DNA of 64,000 nt from Kazachstania africana CBS 2517 (GCF_000304475.1 NC_018942.1:1276034-1340033), one strand, 5' to 3'. Positions 51,782 to 63,239 are shown, counted from the first letter of the stretch. Numbers and translations: made by a program. Notes: a model not told the origin generated them from the sequence alone.

Positions 51782-52745
51782 ATGGGGCTTTCAAGAACAT
51801 TAACACAAAGAAAAACTTATTTTTCGCTCTTCTACCAATTTGCTTGTCGTTCTTTTGCTAATATGCTACACTGGGGCACTTCCGCTAGTTAAAAGAGCCC
51901 GCTGGTCATTTATAAAAGGTTCAACTTATGCGGCCTTAATTATGACCGCCGGTGCATTGACTATCCCTTATATTGCCGCCTCTGTTTGTTTGGCTACAAC
52001 AAGTGGAGTGTGTGCTCCACTTGCCGGTTTAATTCTAAGCACAGTGGATGTCGTGGTTGCTGCCATAGTTTTAGGGCAAAGTGAAGGTGATGTGCCCTCT
52101 AAACGTAATTTGGGAACCTTTGAGGATTGGAATGGACCTTTCGGCTCTATTGTCAACATTTCAGTGTGGCCTCATGACAATAGTTCTGTAATTTCGACTG
52201 TTACCAGATCGCAGATAAATTTTAATTATGTAGCTGTTACTTCCCAATCTAACAGTAGTCTTTCAAAAAGGGACTCTACAACGCTAGCCAATTCACTACA
52301 TTTTACTAGCCAATTTGGAAATCATGTGGCATCTTCTATTGTCTACACCGCCGAGGAATTGTCTCAACTAATTGTCACGGCCGTTCCTGGACAACTTGTC
52401 AATTCGAACTTTACCAAGCGTACTGATACATTTGAGGTAAGCTGGCTTTCATACAATTTTGATAACAGCAACAAGGGTTTAGCATATGATTGGTATGAAG
52501 CAGAAGGAGGAAGTTTTGATTCTGTGTTGGAAGAAGAGTTAACATCTGCTATTACAAAGAATCCTGACTGGAAATACTGCTTTTCTCCAGCAATGGTCAA
52601 AGCAGGAGAAGCTCTTGATTTTGATGATATTCCGGGCGATGGTGATGGTACAGGCAATGTAGCAAAAGGTGAAATCTACTTCAACACATATGGTGGGATT
52701 GATAGCTTCTGCAATGACGCTTATGATGGTACTGACCGTTACTGA
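51782..52745 (+). CDS. K1-like killer preprotoxin homologue with a 5' frame break
   Basis: The long frame is open from 51804 to a TGA at 52743-52745 and from the TTG at 51840 gives 301 codons, but it has no ATG before codon 35. The nearest suitable ATG (51782) is in another frame; one base fewer in the 60 bp between, which contains AAAAA at 51811-51815 and GGGG at 51783-51786, would link them. The long frame begins with a hydrophobic secretion-signal-like run (LLVVLLLICYTG) and has four KR sites (codons 18-19, 88-89, 143-144, 193-194). Between the first two lie two hydrophobic helices and two Cys (50, 58). The last segment has two Cys (247, 291). This signal/alpha/linker/beta plan with Kex2 sites is that of K1-like killer toxins. 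Whether it is functional is unknown. Confidence 0.55.
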
Positions 52746-54195
52746 GACTTATTTTAAATTTTGTAAGATCGTGACACGGCTGTGTCCGAAATAAATTTCT
52801 ATCAATATAAAATTTATGAGTATTCGCACATATAAGTAATATGTATATTAGAATAGTTGTCTAAGACGGGAGTCATATTCCATACAATTTAATAAAATAA
52901 ACAATTGATGTGAAAGTAAGACGCGAGTTTATGCATGACGACAAGTAGCTATTACGACGCACAGCATTGTAGGTACACCAATAAAATAACTAGTTCCATT
53001 ATTAACCAATTCGGAAATCCTCAGATGTAAAAGCTGAGGTGACATTCAACTTTAATACAACCAACCAGGCATGTAGCTAATGAATTTAATGTCTTTCACA
53101 AGTTATCATGCAGGAAAAGGAACATATAAATTGAAGCAATCTTGCTGGCTAAAATTGCTACGCTTTTTTAGTCAATTTGACGTAACATGTATTTATCAAG
53201 GGAACAAGAAAAAAGAAATCGCGTGATAATGTATCTTATTGGTCGATAATCGAGAGTTACGTTTATGTAGAAGAAATAATAATATATAACTTCAATGTAA
53301 TCTCGCCATAGAGCTGCTTAGCATTATAGTCTACGGACAACTGCTTTTGGAAAAATTAAATAATCAGTTCTTATAATACAGAACCAATGTCGGCAGAGAG
53401 TAAAGATAATGGGTCTTTTCCGCCTTTATAGCGTTACAGCTACTCAAGACAACAGGTGCGCACTATATAATCTCTGTAACAATAACAATTACCAAGAAGT
53501 TATCAAATCAGCACGTATTAATGTAAAAATTTGAGGCGTTTGTGAATTCTTTTGAGACACTAAAAGCAGGACCATTGAAGCTTTATTCGAAGGAAAAATG
53601 AAAAAGCAAGAATGATATAATTTAGGTTAGATTTTCTACTAACGCCCTTGATTACTCTGAAAGAAACAGCAATCATTGATATTAACTGCTATCACCGACG
53701 TTCCATGTCTGAGATTGCATAAATAGAAGTTATATATGCAATCAAACTTTATATGTTAAACAACCCACCTTTTTCAAGAACTACTTTTTTGTACTTTAAT
53801 ACAGCCTTAAAAGATAAATCATTCACGATCGAAAGTGGGTGATAAGTATTCAATCAAAGAAAATTCCAATGTTGATGACGTAACCTATGAGCAGGATAAG
53901 CTATATTTTACAATTGAATGCGTTGAGGCTCTTAAGACTCAAAGCATGAGTCAAATATTAAGGTTGCCCTAACAGACTCTTTAGAAATGTAGACTTTCTC
54001 AGAGGCAGAAATTTAGACGCGATATCGATATATTATATATGAGCGAGCAGCTTTCGCTAAAATACGCACCACAAGCAAAATGTTCACTTCAGTTCTTGCA
54101 CAGTCAGTATGATATCAGCTTTTCAAAGAGTATATTCACTGGTATTAGGTTAGTCCATTTTTTGTTGACTGTCTCTGCCCAACTAAAATACTTCT
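52746..54195. other. 1.45 kb gene-poor stretch
   Basis: AT-rich, no recognised gene or repeat. An ATG at 54080 opens a very short frame (MFTSVLAQSV, then stop) that could be the head of a dead secreted-protein gene. Confidence 0.35.
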
Positions 54196-54465
54196 GTGGA
54201 TCTGTTCCATTCCCTTAAAGAGGGCACATATTTACATTGCATAAAGTTGCTTGAAGAAGAAGTACTCTTCTCAAACATATACGCGCAGTTGAACCTCCTT
54301 GATTTTTTTGAACCTTTTTTTAAAGCAATGCAGAAGTGCAATTATCGGGTGCTTTCAAAGAGTAATAAAATTCTAGAAGAGTTTAAGATTATCCCACAAA
54401 TAGTTATGATAACAGTATGTTTAGACTTATTTAGCGCATACTATAAACCTTTTGCAACACGTTAA
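54196..54465 (+). pseudogene. Unassigned coding remnant
   Basis: An 89-codon frame beginning at a GTG, with no ATG at its head: LLEEEVLFSNIYAQLNLLDF, later a hydrophobic end (IVMITVCLDLFSAYY). It has no recognised homologue and may be chance or a gene fossil. Confidence 0.2.
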
Positions 54466-55283
54466 TCTCTTCAATAGTGATCGAGCACTTCCTTGTTAAG
54501 TTTCATGCTTTCGTTCTCGCCTTAAATTTTCAAAATCCTTATATCCCATGATTTCATTATATGAGACATTCATACGTATGGACTCTACTTTAATGTTGCA
54601 TTGCTCACTACTTCTTTTGTTAAAGTTGATCTGTGACTGCCTATTCTGAACTTACAACTTGAAGTATACAAGGAAACTATTTTCATAGAAAAGATAAGGA
54701 TTTTGCCAAAAAACCATTTTCAAAAGCATGCGCTTTAAAGTTATAACCTACAATGTGTCGTAATTCTTCAATAAAGTTGGGCTTGTCTTGAGTTACGTAC
54801 ATGGAAAGTTGCGCTCTTGCTGGCAATGATAGATCATCTTGAGGTTTTTATTGGAAAGCTGACAAAGACAACCAAAAAAAATGCCGGATAAGATGGCACC
54901 CAGAACATTAATCGCATGTAATAACTAAAAATATTCACTAAAATGCTGCTCTTAGGATCCTACAAACACCGCTGACACTAAAGTTGATGTCATAATGCGA
55001 TATATCCTTTTTTTTAGAGAGCACAATTAGAGAGTGACTTCCACCAATAATAGGCGTCAACAAATTAACAGAACAACAGCCGTGGCATGAACTCAATAAT
55101 TCCAACTTAGTATGCAGTTAAAGAGCCCGCATGATAAATTCTTGCAATATATTCACCTATAGAGGTTATTTTGATGACATTTCATATTTTAGAGGACGTA
55201 AAAAGTAAAACAGAAACTCACAATGACAAAATTACGATGTGCGATAGACTTGCATCGTGTTGATGGCCAGCGCAGACTATTTT
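54466..55283. other. Gene-poor stretch
   Basis: About 820 bp with nothing I can support. Confidence 0.35.
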
Positions 55284-55592
55284 TTATGAACCAAATATAT
55301 CCAATAAATAAATCAATATCATTAAGGCTAAAAAAGATGTAATCATATTCATACATATTCTCTCATTTGTATTTTCGCATACCAATACTACTCCCATGCC
55401 AGTTGTGCTAGCACCACACTGTTTGGTAGCCGCATTTTGTTTCCAAAGCGATTTCGTGCTTTTGCATGGGTTAATTATCATGATTGGTGTGTCACACTTA
55501 ATACTCGACTGATATAACAATCTGAATGTACAGCTATTCATTTTGTTTAATGGTTCAATAATATATTGATAATTATCATTTTTTTGTAGCAA
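55284..55592 (-). pseudogene. Unassigned Cys-bearing remnant with C-terminal hydrophobic segment
   Basis: A 102-codon minus-strand frame opening at a TTG; the first ATG is at codon 18. It has five Cys (for example SIKCDTP, INPCKST, TKQCGAS, VLVCENT) and ends in a membrane-like segment (MNMITSFLALMILIYLLDIF). It lies downstream of the toxin-like pair at 55.9-57.9 kb in the same orientation. Family unknown; possibly another decayed secreted or membrane gene. Confidence 0.25.
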
Positions 55593-55878
55593 TAATCACC
55601 GGGCAGATATGCTTTTATGAAAAGTAACGATGAAAGACTGACTTTTATACAATACAAAAGTTGCAGCAAATTGGGCTAACGCCATGGATCGAGTATTTGA
55701 AGACTGCTTTCAAGATGTTGCATATCGAGCTTTCACGTAGTACATTGTAATTGCACTAGCCCTGAAACAATATTTTTGATTAAAAACATGCACAAACTTT
55801 GACCTGATAGTAAGTTGGCCCTCCGTGCCAGGGCCCAAAAAAAAAAAATCGAATATTCAATAATGATGATACCTTAGT

Positions 55879-56706
55879 TTAGACGTCCCATTCTATTATA
55901 CATTCACAAGCAACGTCATTAAAAGTACGGCCACTTTCAGCCTCGACAAGTTTAACATAAACAGCTGAAGGTCCGTTATAAAAGAACGAAAAACATGAGC
56001 CTATCATATTGTTTGGGATTTCAGTATCGAGGACTTCAACAAGAAAACTGTTTATTTCAATAGCCTCGGCATTGGAAGCGGAAAACGAACCCGGTTCTCT
56101 TTTATTCTTCGAATATCTATAAATTACATAATTGATTCTCTCTTCCTCCACCATTAGGTAACCTCCAAGACTACCATCTAGAGCAGATAGTGACTCATAG
56201 TCACCAGACCAAATATTGCTGATAGACATAGCAATAGACGATTTCATGTCAGCAGTTGATACTTTGGATAACGGAGAGTTCGATTGTTTGTCGTTGTCAG
56301 CAACATGCATTATGAACACCCTTTGCTTCATGAACCAGTCATATCAACTCGAAACTTTATACTCATTGATTGGCGGAAGGGTACCATTAATAGCCACGGA
56401 TCCACCGAACACGGTACTTAAGTGAGCAAAAAGATCACGATCTAAATATGCCTCCGTCGCATCAAGATCAACATCAATACCAAGAAGGTGAACTCGATTT
56501 TTAGCAATAGTACATATTCCCATAGGACTTGTATTTTTGTTTTGATCGGCGATAGAAGGGGCTGCGATTCGATAATCTGCACATAAATTATTCATCACAA
56601 TATAGCTAATGTAAAGTCTATAAAGTTCATTCGAAGGGGCAATGGGGTTATCAGAGGCTAAGAAAAGTAATTGATGGAGGTTTCCTTGGTGCCATGGAAC
56701 AAACAT
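55879..56706 (-). pseudogene. Paralogue of the 56.9 kb secreted protein, with an in-frame stop and no signal peptide
   Basis: One continuous minus-strand frame from 56706 to 55879 is interrupted by a single TGA at 56344-56346. Both halves align in order with the intact neighbour (56896-57867): NPIAPSNELYRLYISY against NPYLPTDDLYRPYITF, and INYVIYRYSKNKRE ... FNDVACECIIEWD against VEYLVYKYSKNGHG ... FDDVACEAVSGWD. The head lacks the secretion signal, and one of the four family Cys appears lost (the equivalent of GHGC reads KREP). Loss of signal, stop and Cys together argue for decay after tandem duplication, not a single sequencing error. Confidence 0.65.
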
Positions 56707-56895
56707 CTGGGCCTATATGCAGTAGAGGCGCTGGCGCTTACTCAGTACGAAAGGAACCTCAGTTACAAATAACTTTCGAAAGGCAAAGAATTGAGGCATA
56801 TACTATAATGATATATCACATATCATAAATCTTAAAATAAAGTACCATAGTAAAGAAAGTTCTTTTTAAAATTTTCTACGATAGAATGAAACAAA

Positions 56896-57867
56896 TTAAG
56901 CAGATACTGTACCAGCCACAGGCCCTGGTGCATCCCAACCGGAAACAGCTTCACAAGCAACGTCATCAAAATCCATCTTACTATCAGCCATAATGAATTT
57001 AGCATAAGCAACTCTAGATTCATCATGGAATAAAGTGACACATGCTCCTGTTGTACCTCTTGGAAATTTGGTATCAATAGCTTCGATCAAGATTGCTTCC
57101 AAGTCACTACCTTTTGCAAAATTACAACCATGACCATTTTTCGAATACTTGTAAACTAAGTACTCAACTTTTTTGCCATCAACTTTAACGGTGTTAGAAT
57201 AGGAGCTACATATTTGAGTTGAAGAGTGCTTTTTATTGGATGAACCATCCTTTACAAGGCCATAAATGTTACTTACAATGGTCGAAAGAGTATCAACTAA
57301 GGAAATGAAAGACATCGAAAAACTAGGATCACTTCCTTTGTAAGCGGTGGTAGCAATATGGGATTTAGCCTTCTTATAAGAATCAACAATTATTTCTCTG
57401 TAATATCCTTTCTCAAAATTTTCGAAAGTCTTATTAGAAACGTTTGTGCCTGTGAACAGAGCATTCAATTGACTAAAAAGTTTCATATCAATGTAACTAT
57501 ACAGCTCATCAGACGCTTCTTCATATAATTTGGAATAATTTGTGACGACATGAGTACGAATAACTACAATGCCTGTTTCATTGTTTTGAGTTATCAAAGA
57601 TATGTCTTTGGTAGGATGATTGTTATATAATTGACTCAATAACTGAAAAGTGATGTAGGGCCTGTATAAGTCGTCAGTTGGGAGGTAAGGATTTCCACGA
57701 GCTGGTGAGAAGTATTTTGCCGTTACCTCGTCAGTATTGTTTGATAATAGCGTTGTGCTATTGTTTTCAGTGGATACTGCGACATAGGTTAGAAGGCACA
57801 TTGAAGCGATCAGGGCTGAAAAAGAATTGATATTGAAAAAACTCATTCGAGTAGCCACTAACCTCAT
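56896..57867 (-). CDS. Intact secreted four-cysteine protein, killer-toxin-like family
   Basis: The only fully intact member of the family: 323 codons from ATG 57867 (a second ATG seven codons in, opening MSFFNINSFSALIASMCLL, may be the true start). A signal peptide is followed by an N-glycosylation-rich region (several NxT/S) and a C-terminal domain with four Cys at 220, 248, 276 and 305, spaced about 28 residues apart. The same spacing occurs in the 45.5 kb protein (29, 29, 31). No clear KR Kex2 site is present, only KK at about 212-213. I do not recognise a named family. Secretion, Cys spacing and location among toxin-like genes suggest a killer-toxin relative; function is inference. A tandem broken copy follows 189 bp downstream. 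Confidence 0.6.
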   Translation of the reverse strand: MRLVATRMSFFNINSFSALIASMCLLTYVAVSTENNSTTLLSNNTDEVTAKYFSPARGNPYLPTDDLYRPYITFQLLSQLYNNHPTKDISLITQNNETGIVVIRTHVVTNYSKLYEEASDELYSYIDMKLFSQLNALFTGTNVSNKTFENFEKGYYREIIVDSYKKAKSHIATTAYKGSDPSFSMSFISLVDTLSTIVSNIYGLVKDGSSNKKHSSTQICSSYSNTVKVDGKKVEYLVYKYSKNGHGCNFAKGSDLEAILIEAIDTKFPRGTTGACVTLFHDESRVAYAKFIMADSKMDFDDVACEAVSGWDAPGPVAGTVSA

Positions 57868-59659
57868 ATAGCTATCGACTAATCCTTTTATTAAATATAA
57901 AGAAAGAAGCTAGGGAAAATGAAACCTGAAACACGCCAAAGAAGGTGTCTTGAATACTAATTTTGCCGGTAGTAGAAAGTCTGCTTCGGGCATGGATAAA
58001 AATCACAATCAATAAAGCAGAGATCAAATTGTATGGAATCGCACAACTTCAGAAGCTGCAAGTAACATACCATGCATGTGTCTCGGTATCTAGCACTAAT
58101 CATAAGAAACTGCCGGTCCAAGATCAACTATAAAATGGTTTATACTTCAGATAAATGGCTGCATATGTAGCCGGCAGTGGTAGCGCAATCCAAAAGTCCT
58201 TTTCTAATATGCATCTGGTTCATGCTTCGACTAATTAAGAGCAAAATCTTGTGGTTTCCTGGACAAAATTTTCAATGCTACCTATAATCTCAGAAGCAAC
58301 TGTCTGACAACATCGTCTTCTAAAGGCCAATAATCTTTGGCTGCAAAATGTTTTCTTTCTTTGTGCAAAAACCGAAGTTTTAGAGATGGGAACCCTAAGC
58401 AAAAGCTTTATAATCCGCAGAGAAAAAAACTTGATACTATAAAAAGCACTTCGTTTATAGTTGCTCACATCCCGCTAAGCAGCCATTTATGTGAAAAAGA
58501 CAACCTAAGATGGGCAAAAGAACATCGACTTACTTCCTATTTTGCTAATCAAAATATACAAATTGCGAAGAAATTGAGAAGCGAAACCTCAAAGCAGTTG
58601 AATCTTGACCGTTCGGATGGTAATACCCTCAGGACAATGCACATAACTACCTCACTTCCTCTGAATCCAGTTGAGTAATGGCACCAAAGAGCAGACAGTT
58701 CAAATTCTTATTAATATGTTTTTTATTATTAATAAATATTCGGTTTTAGTTTCTAAGGGTCTTAATCTAGCACGTTAGCGACTGATACATTAATACATAG
58801 TTTTTATTCTCGCTGTCTTGGTCTATATCCAGTTGTTAAGGGCACACAACACATTATGCACCGATATGATATATCTTGAAATTTTATACTTACTTCAAGA
58901 TACTTGCTTATCTAATATGCTGAAAATGTAAACTGCCTGAAAGAAGCAAGCTACTTGAAAATATTACCTAACACTGGAATTTAGTGTATTTTGGTTGAAG
59001 AATGCCCCTGCAGGATGCGCTCAATGCATATATTGCTTTTTAGACCGCAAGGTAAAATTGTTTCTCTTCCGTTGCAGTCACAAGAACAGCTACAATTTCA
59101 AAATAATATTGAATCAAAATCAAGCCAATTCGCACTGTAAACTTCATATGTCAGTATATGGATTGAAATCCTAACTCGAGCTAGAAAAACCTGAACTTGA
59201 AAATAGATTTCTGCGACTACTTTTTGTTGGCGTATGTTAGATACCAGGCGGGGACCTTTTGTAGTCATAGTAGGACTATTGTTTATTTGAGTCGTAATTA
59301 CAGTAGCAAACACTGTACAGTAAAGTAGTTATTATATAATACAATCTTCTATGGTATAGAATATACATGGGAGAAAGAAAGTCTAATAGATAAAAATGAT
59401 AGAAGATATAAGGCCTTATATATGTTGGCTTTCGCACGATTGTAAACATATATTGAATATGTGTTACGGAAGGGCCACTAGTGCAAATGAAACTTCACTT
59501 CTATTCTACTGTAAAGTTCAAACTGCAGACAATATATAGTCAGACGGCGCAGTTATACAACGTGCTGGATCACCCCCTCGTCAAAGTCGACAACATATAT
59601 TTTACTGACAGATGGGAAGGAAGTCAGAACCTTATCCGCCTTATATCGTACATAAACTC
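57868..59659. other. 1.8 kb gene-poor stretch
   Basis: The first 100-200 bp is the likely promoter of the minus-strand secreted gene. A 113-codon + frame (58337-58678) opens at a TTG and shows nothing known (KEHRLTSYFANQNIQIAKKL). A 71-codon minus frame (59098-59313) is also unsupported. Confidence 0.35.
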
Positions 59660-60330
59660 CTCTTGATACGTCACTACGAGACTTTCTTTTTCTTTCGAAC
59701 AAGATAAAACCGAAGATCTGATCTTCGAGAACCCTATTGTCTAACGTCATCGAGAGTGGTAAACAATTGACACATAGCTAAACATTGGAGTCAATCAATG
59801 AAAGTTGTCATTAATGAACATTTTTCCGCTATGAAAGCCTGGATTACTCATGAAAGAAATAGTAAAGTTATTTTCTGAATGCGTCGCTGTGTTATGTCGT
59901 CCTTGTCTGAGGGGGTGTCTCATAGTTCAAAGTGTTCTCCAGAGCAGAAAAGATGGTGTTTGAACTTTTTCCAGTAGCATTGCAATAGAGTGCTTTATAT
60001 CCTTGTATCCTCTTTATCTTTCTATTATCAATTGGGTTTTAATAAAATGGTTGGAGGGATTCAAAAGGATATAATGTAGGATGTTAAAGTGAAAACAAAT
60101 ACTAGGGACCTTAATTAAAAAAATACAGATATATAACGCGTTGAACACTATAATGGATATTTGACTCGGTCGGACCTGTTTACTTCACATACTTTGAATG
60201 GAAAAGTTAGTTGACATCAATGATACCAGATTCATAGACACAGATATTGCATTTTTAAAGAAGGTTCAGCTCAAAAAAGCTGTTCGAAAGTAATTGGTAT
60301 TGAGACGGTCCAACCCGTAGGTATTTGATA
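59660..60330. repeat. Subtelomeric repeat, copy 2 of 3
   Basis: Matches 63240-64000 almost end to end: TACGTCACTAC at the left, GATCTGATCTTCGAGAA near 59715, TAACGTCATCGAGA near 59742, GTAAACAATTGACA, CATTTTTCCGCTATG, GAAAGAAATAGTAAA, TGTCTGAGGGGGTGTC, AACTTTTTCCAGTAGCATTG, AATGGTTGGA and TTTGAATGGAAAAG, then AGCTCAAAAAAGCTGTTC near 60267. Relative to copy 3 an internal piece of roughly 150 bp between the last two blocks is missing. Confidence 0.75.
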
Positions 60331-61085
60331 AACTAGCAGGTAATAATAGTAAGCTGATGAAAGGAGTGCTAGACGGAAATGCAACACTCATCTTTTTTTC
60401 TGTTTTCGTTCCATGGATTCAACATTGTACTTGGAAGTAGTAAGTATATTCAGTTCAACCAGTTGTGGAGTTTAGTGTTAAGGCAGCAGCAAGCTCACAG
60501 CTGGTAAGGTTCTTGACTAGGCAACTTAGAAGGACCTATACTAGTTGTTCCAGAAAATATCACAGTCTAGACCACATAATGCTATGCTGGATTATTACTT
60601 CTCGAAGTGGTAGCTCAGATATACCCACGAAGACTTTGTTTGCTCTCAATGGAAAAGAATCCACGTGTGAATAATTGGACTTTTGAGGCTATTGAGCCAT
60701 TCTAAAATCCGAAGCTTTTATATATCTTTATATCTTCTAATCGATGGCCATAACAGTTTCTTCACCAATTGATTGAACCAAAATAATATGGGAGTATCAG
60801 TTTCTTCCAAGCAGCTGATTTCAATGAATAGAAACATCTTGTTAAAATGACGGGTGAATGCTAGGTAGACACAGAAGGCCGTATTCTTTCCTTTTTTGAA
60901 ACTTTTTCCTCCAGGGAACTGGTTTTATGTTGCGTATACAGTAAATATCATTCAAAAAGAGTGATCATAACCTACAAAAGTGTAAGTAGGAATAGAAGAA
61001 ATTTTTAGTCCGCCTCAGTCTATATCTAATTTTTTGGTTTCTAAAAGGGGACAAAGCATACGTATATTAAATAATTAGGCTAGTG
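60331..61085. other. Gene-poor stretch before the small membrane protein
   Basis: About 750 bp; a 69-codon frame at 60465-60674 has no support. The last 100 bp is the probable promoter of the next gene. Confidence 0.35.
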
Positions 61086-61331
61086 ATGAACTCCTTTGGT
61101 AATTCGCAAGAGGACATAATACGCAATGCTCGAAGGATAAGAATGTTTGGAACTTTAATGTCGTTGGCTGTAGTACTGTTTGTATTATGGACCGAGCCTA
61201 AAAGCAAATTTAGTAGAGTTGTTGTGATTGCAGATATTGGTGCCGCTGCTGTAGTTGGTATATTTGCTACCTGGCTTCCAATATTGTTTGCGCTGCCAGC
61301 TGCAGGAGAAAACTTAACCAGAACGATATAG
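61086..61331 (+). CDS. Small membrane protein, 81 residues, paralogue of the 50.6 kb gene
   Basis: ATG 61086 gives 81 residues: a charged head (about 1-24, rich in R, N and E), one membrane span LMSLAVVLFVLW (about 28-40), a basic loop EPKSKFSR, and a second span of about 25 residues (VVVIADIGAAAVVGIFATWL). The tail is short and polar. The span-loop-span part aligns with the 115-residue protein at 50575-50922, which has an additional third span. The two genes lie 10 kb apart on opposite strands in the toxin-like gene region. Family not recognised. The frame is intact, and a paralogue conserved in pattern supports a real gene despite the small size. Confidence 0.5.
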   Translation: MNSFGNSQEDIIRNARRIRMFGTLMSLAVVLFVLWTEPKSKFSRVVVIADIGAAAVVGIFATWLPILFALPAAGENLTRTI

Positions 61332-63143
61332 TATGAACTTTTGTAAAAGCCAAAATTTATTCATCGTATTTACTACTAAGCAATTAAAGTATGAGGTGTA
61401 TTGATATTTACGATATATTTGTTTTCTGTTTTGTTGTGAGAGTAAACGTCGGTAAATTTTACTTTCACTTTTAATGAAGTGAGACATAGAATCAATAATG
61501 AAGCCCACAATTTATCAACCAAATGCACACGCTGCTGTTTCTCCCTTTGAATGAATTATATCAAATCCTTTTTTTCGAGCATTGATATTTGAAAAACAAA
61601 TCTAAAGCTTGAAGTTGAAGAAATAGGAAGCAGTGATAAGAAGAGACAAGAGAAGGGCATAACAGATAGGAATGGGAGTTAGACTAGAATTAAGATAATT
61701 ATAGTCCATTGTGGCTTACACTGAACTCCAAAAGTTGGAGAATAGCAAGTCTATTCATGTAGATTTACTGGAGATCTGAATACCAGAGGAAGCTATGAAA
61801 AGGATATCCAAGTGTTAGTTGACATGATTGTTTGTTAAAACGTTGAGTATTCATACTCATTGAAGGTCAATTAAATTTATGTCATGCTTATAGGTTTGGT
61901 TTAAACTGATGTGATGTCAATTCCAATTTATCTAAATGGTACAATACATTTGATGATAGAAATAACAGTCGAGCATTAGGCTGAAATTAGCGCACTGGGG
62001 GTCATTTAATAAATGCAAGTTGTATTAATACCAAGTGATTATACGGGCGGATATATTCGATTTCAATTATGCTTTTATAATGGTAATCTCTGAAATTGAT
62101 AAAAGAATATGATGCGATGACACAGAGATACAGAGCATTACGAAGTAAAGATATGACGGTATTGGTACAACAAATACACATCGATATAGAATGGAGGTGT
62201 TAGGTGATGTAATTCACAGAATTATTAGATCTAGAGGCGTCGAAATCAAGTTCCTTAGTGGATTTGTAGAGCTATGTTCAAGGGCCGTCTTCAGGCAATT
62301 ACGTAGAAATAGCGACTAGGCTGTGATGTAAAGTGGTAATGAAGCTCCATTAATAAGTTTGTGATCAGAATTTGCGATTGCGAATTTGACGAAGCTGTTT
62401 TTGGAGTAGTTCCTAAAATGCCGGTTAGAGTTATCTATGTTTGTTATTGGCTATGTTGTTGGTACTAGTTGTGTTCATTAAGTTGGATAGTAACTATGTC
62501 TAGAAATACGAAGACAACAATATGATACGTGTTTTTAGGTTATTACAGATAAAAAGCAATGGGATGAATTTTACCTGTTGATAGAATAAATAATTCAAAA
62601 TATTGGTCTTATTAATTAAGGCTGATGATAAAGGTAGCATGTTTTAGATCCATCTTTCAAGGTTATGAGACAGTCAAAAAGAAGAAGTTATGTTATCAGA
62701 GATACTGATTGAGCGCTTCAAGTAATTAAATTATGTTTCATGGTAATTAAGGATTAGGATAAGTAATTCCAAGTAAATGGTGAATTAATGGATTACAATG
62801 AATACGAAATGAGATGGTGTATTCAATTCATTGCTGTCAATGGGATAAAGCCGCAGATTCATTTGGAATGATCCTAGTGTTGTGTCAAAAAATGATATGT
62901 TGAAGCATTATATTGACATTGGAAGCGATTCTGTGATGGAAAGAAAGTAAATAGAATAGAAATGTTGGCTGTGAGTAGGGTTAATCTATTGTTCTTTTAG
63001 TTGAATAAAATGAATACATTAAAAGATGTCTCCTTGTGTTATGAATGGTATTGATCTCTTATTATATCCAGTTGAATTAAACTGAGTTACTTAACAGGTG
63101 ATTAAGGAGTGGCAGCGTGAGATTCTGGAACATTTATTGTATT
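61332..63143. other. 1.8 kb coding desert with G-over-C strand bias
   Basis: No frame of 60 codons or more is found between about 61.5 and 63.0 kb. The + strand is rich in G and poor in C (three 60-base lines counted by hand, starting at 62281, 62641 and 62761, total 44 G and 20 C). No repeat or known RNA motif recognised. Confidence 0.45.
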
Positions 63144-63239
63144 NNNNNNNNNNNNNNNNNNNNNNNNNNNNNNNNNNNNNNNNNNNNNNNNNNNNNNNNN
63201 NNNNNNNNNNNNNNNNNNNNNNNNNNNNNNNNNNNNNNN
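63144..63239. other. Assembly gap (96 N)
   Basis: A run of 96 N. The right flank begins exactly inside the subtelomeric repeat (at the TACGTCACTAC block), so the repeat probably caused the assembly break. Confidence 0.98.

Noticed and set aside
58337..58678. 113-codon + frame
   Set aside because: Opens at a TTG, has no recognised motif, and lies in a decayed region.
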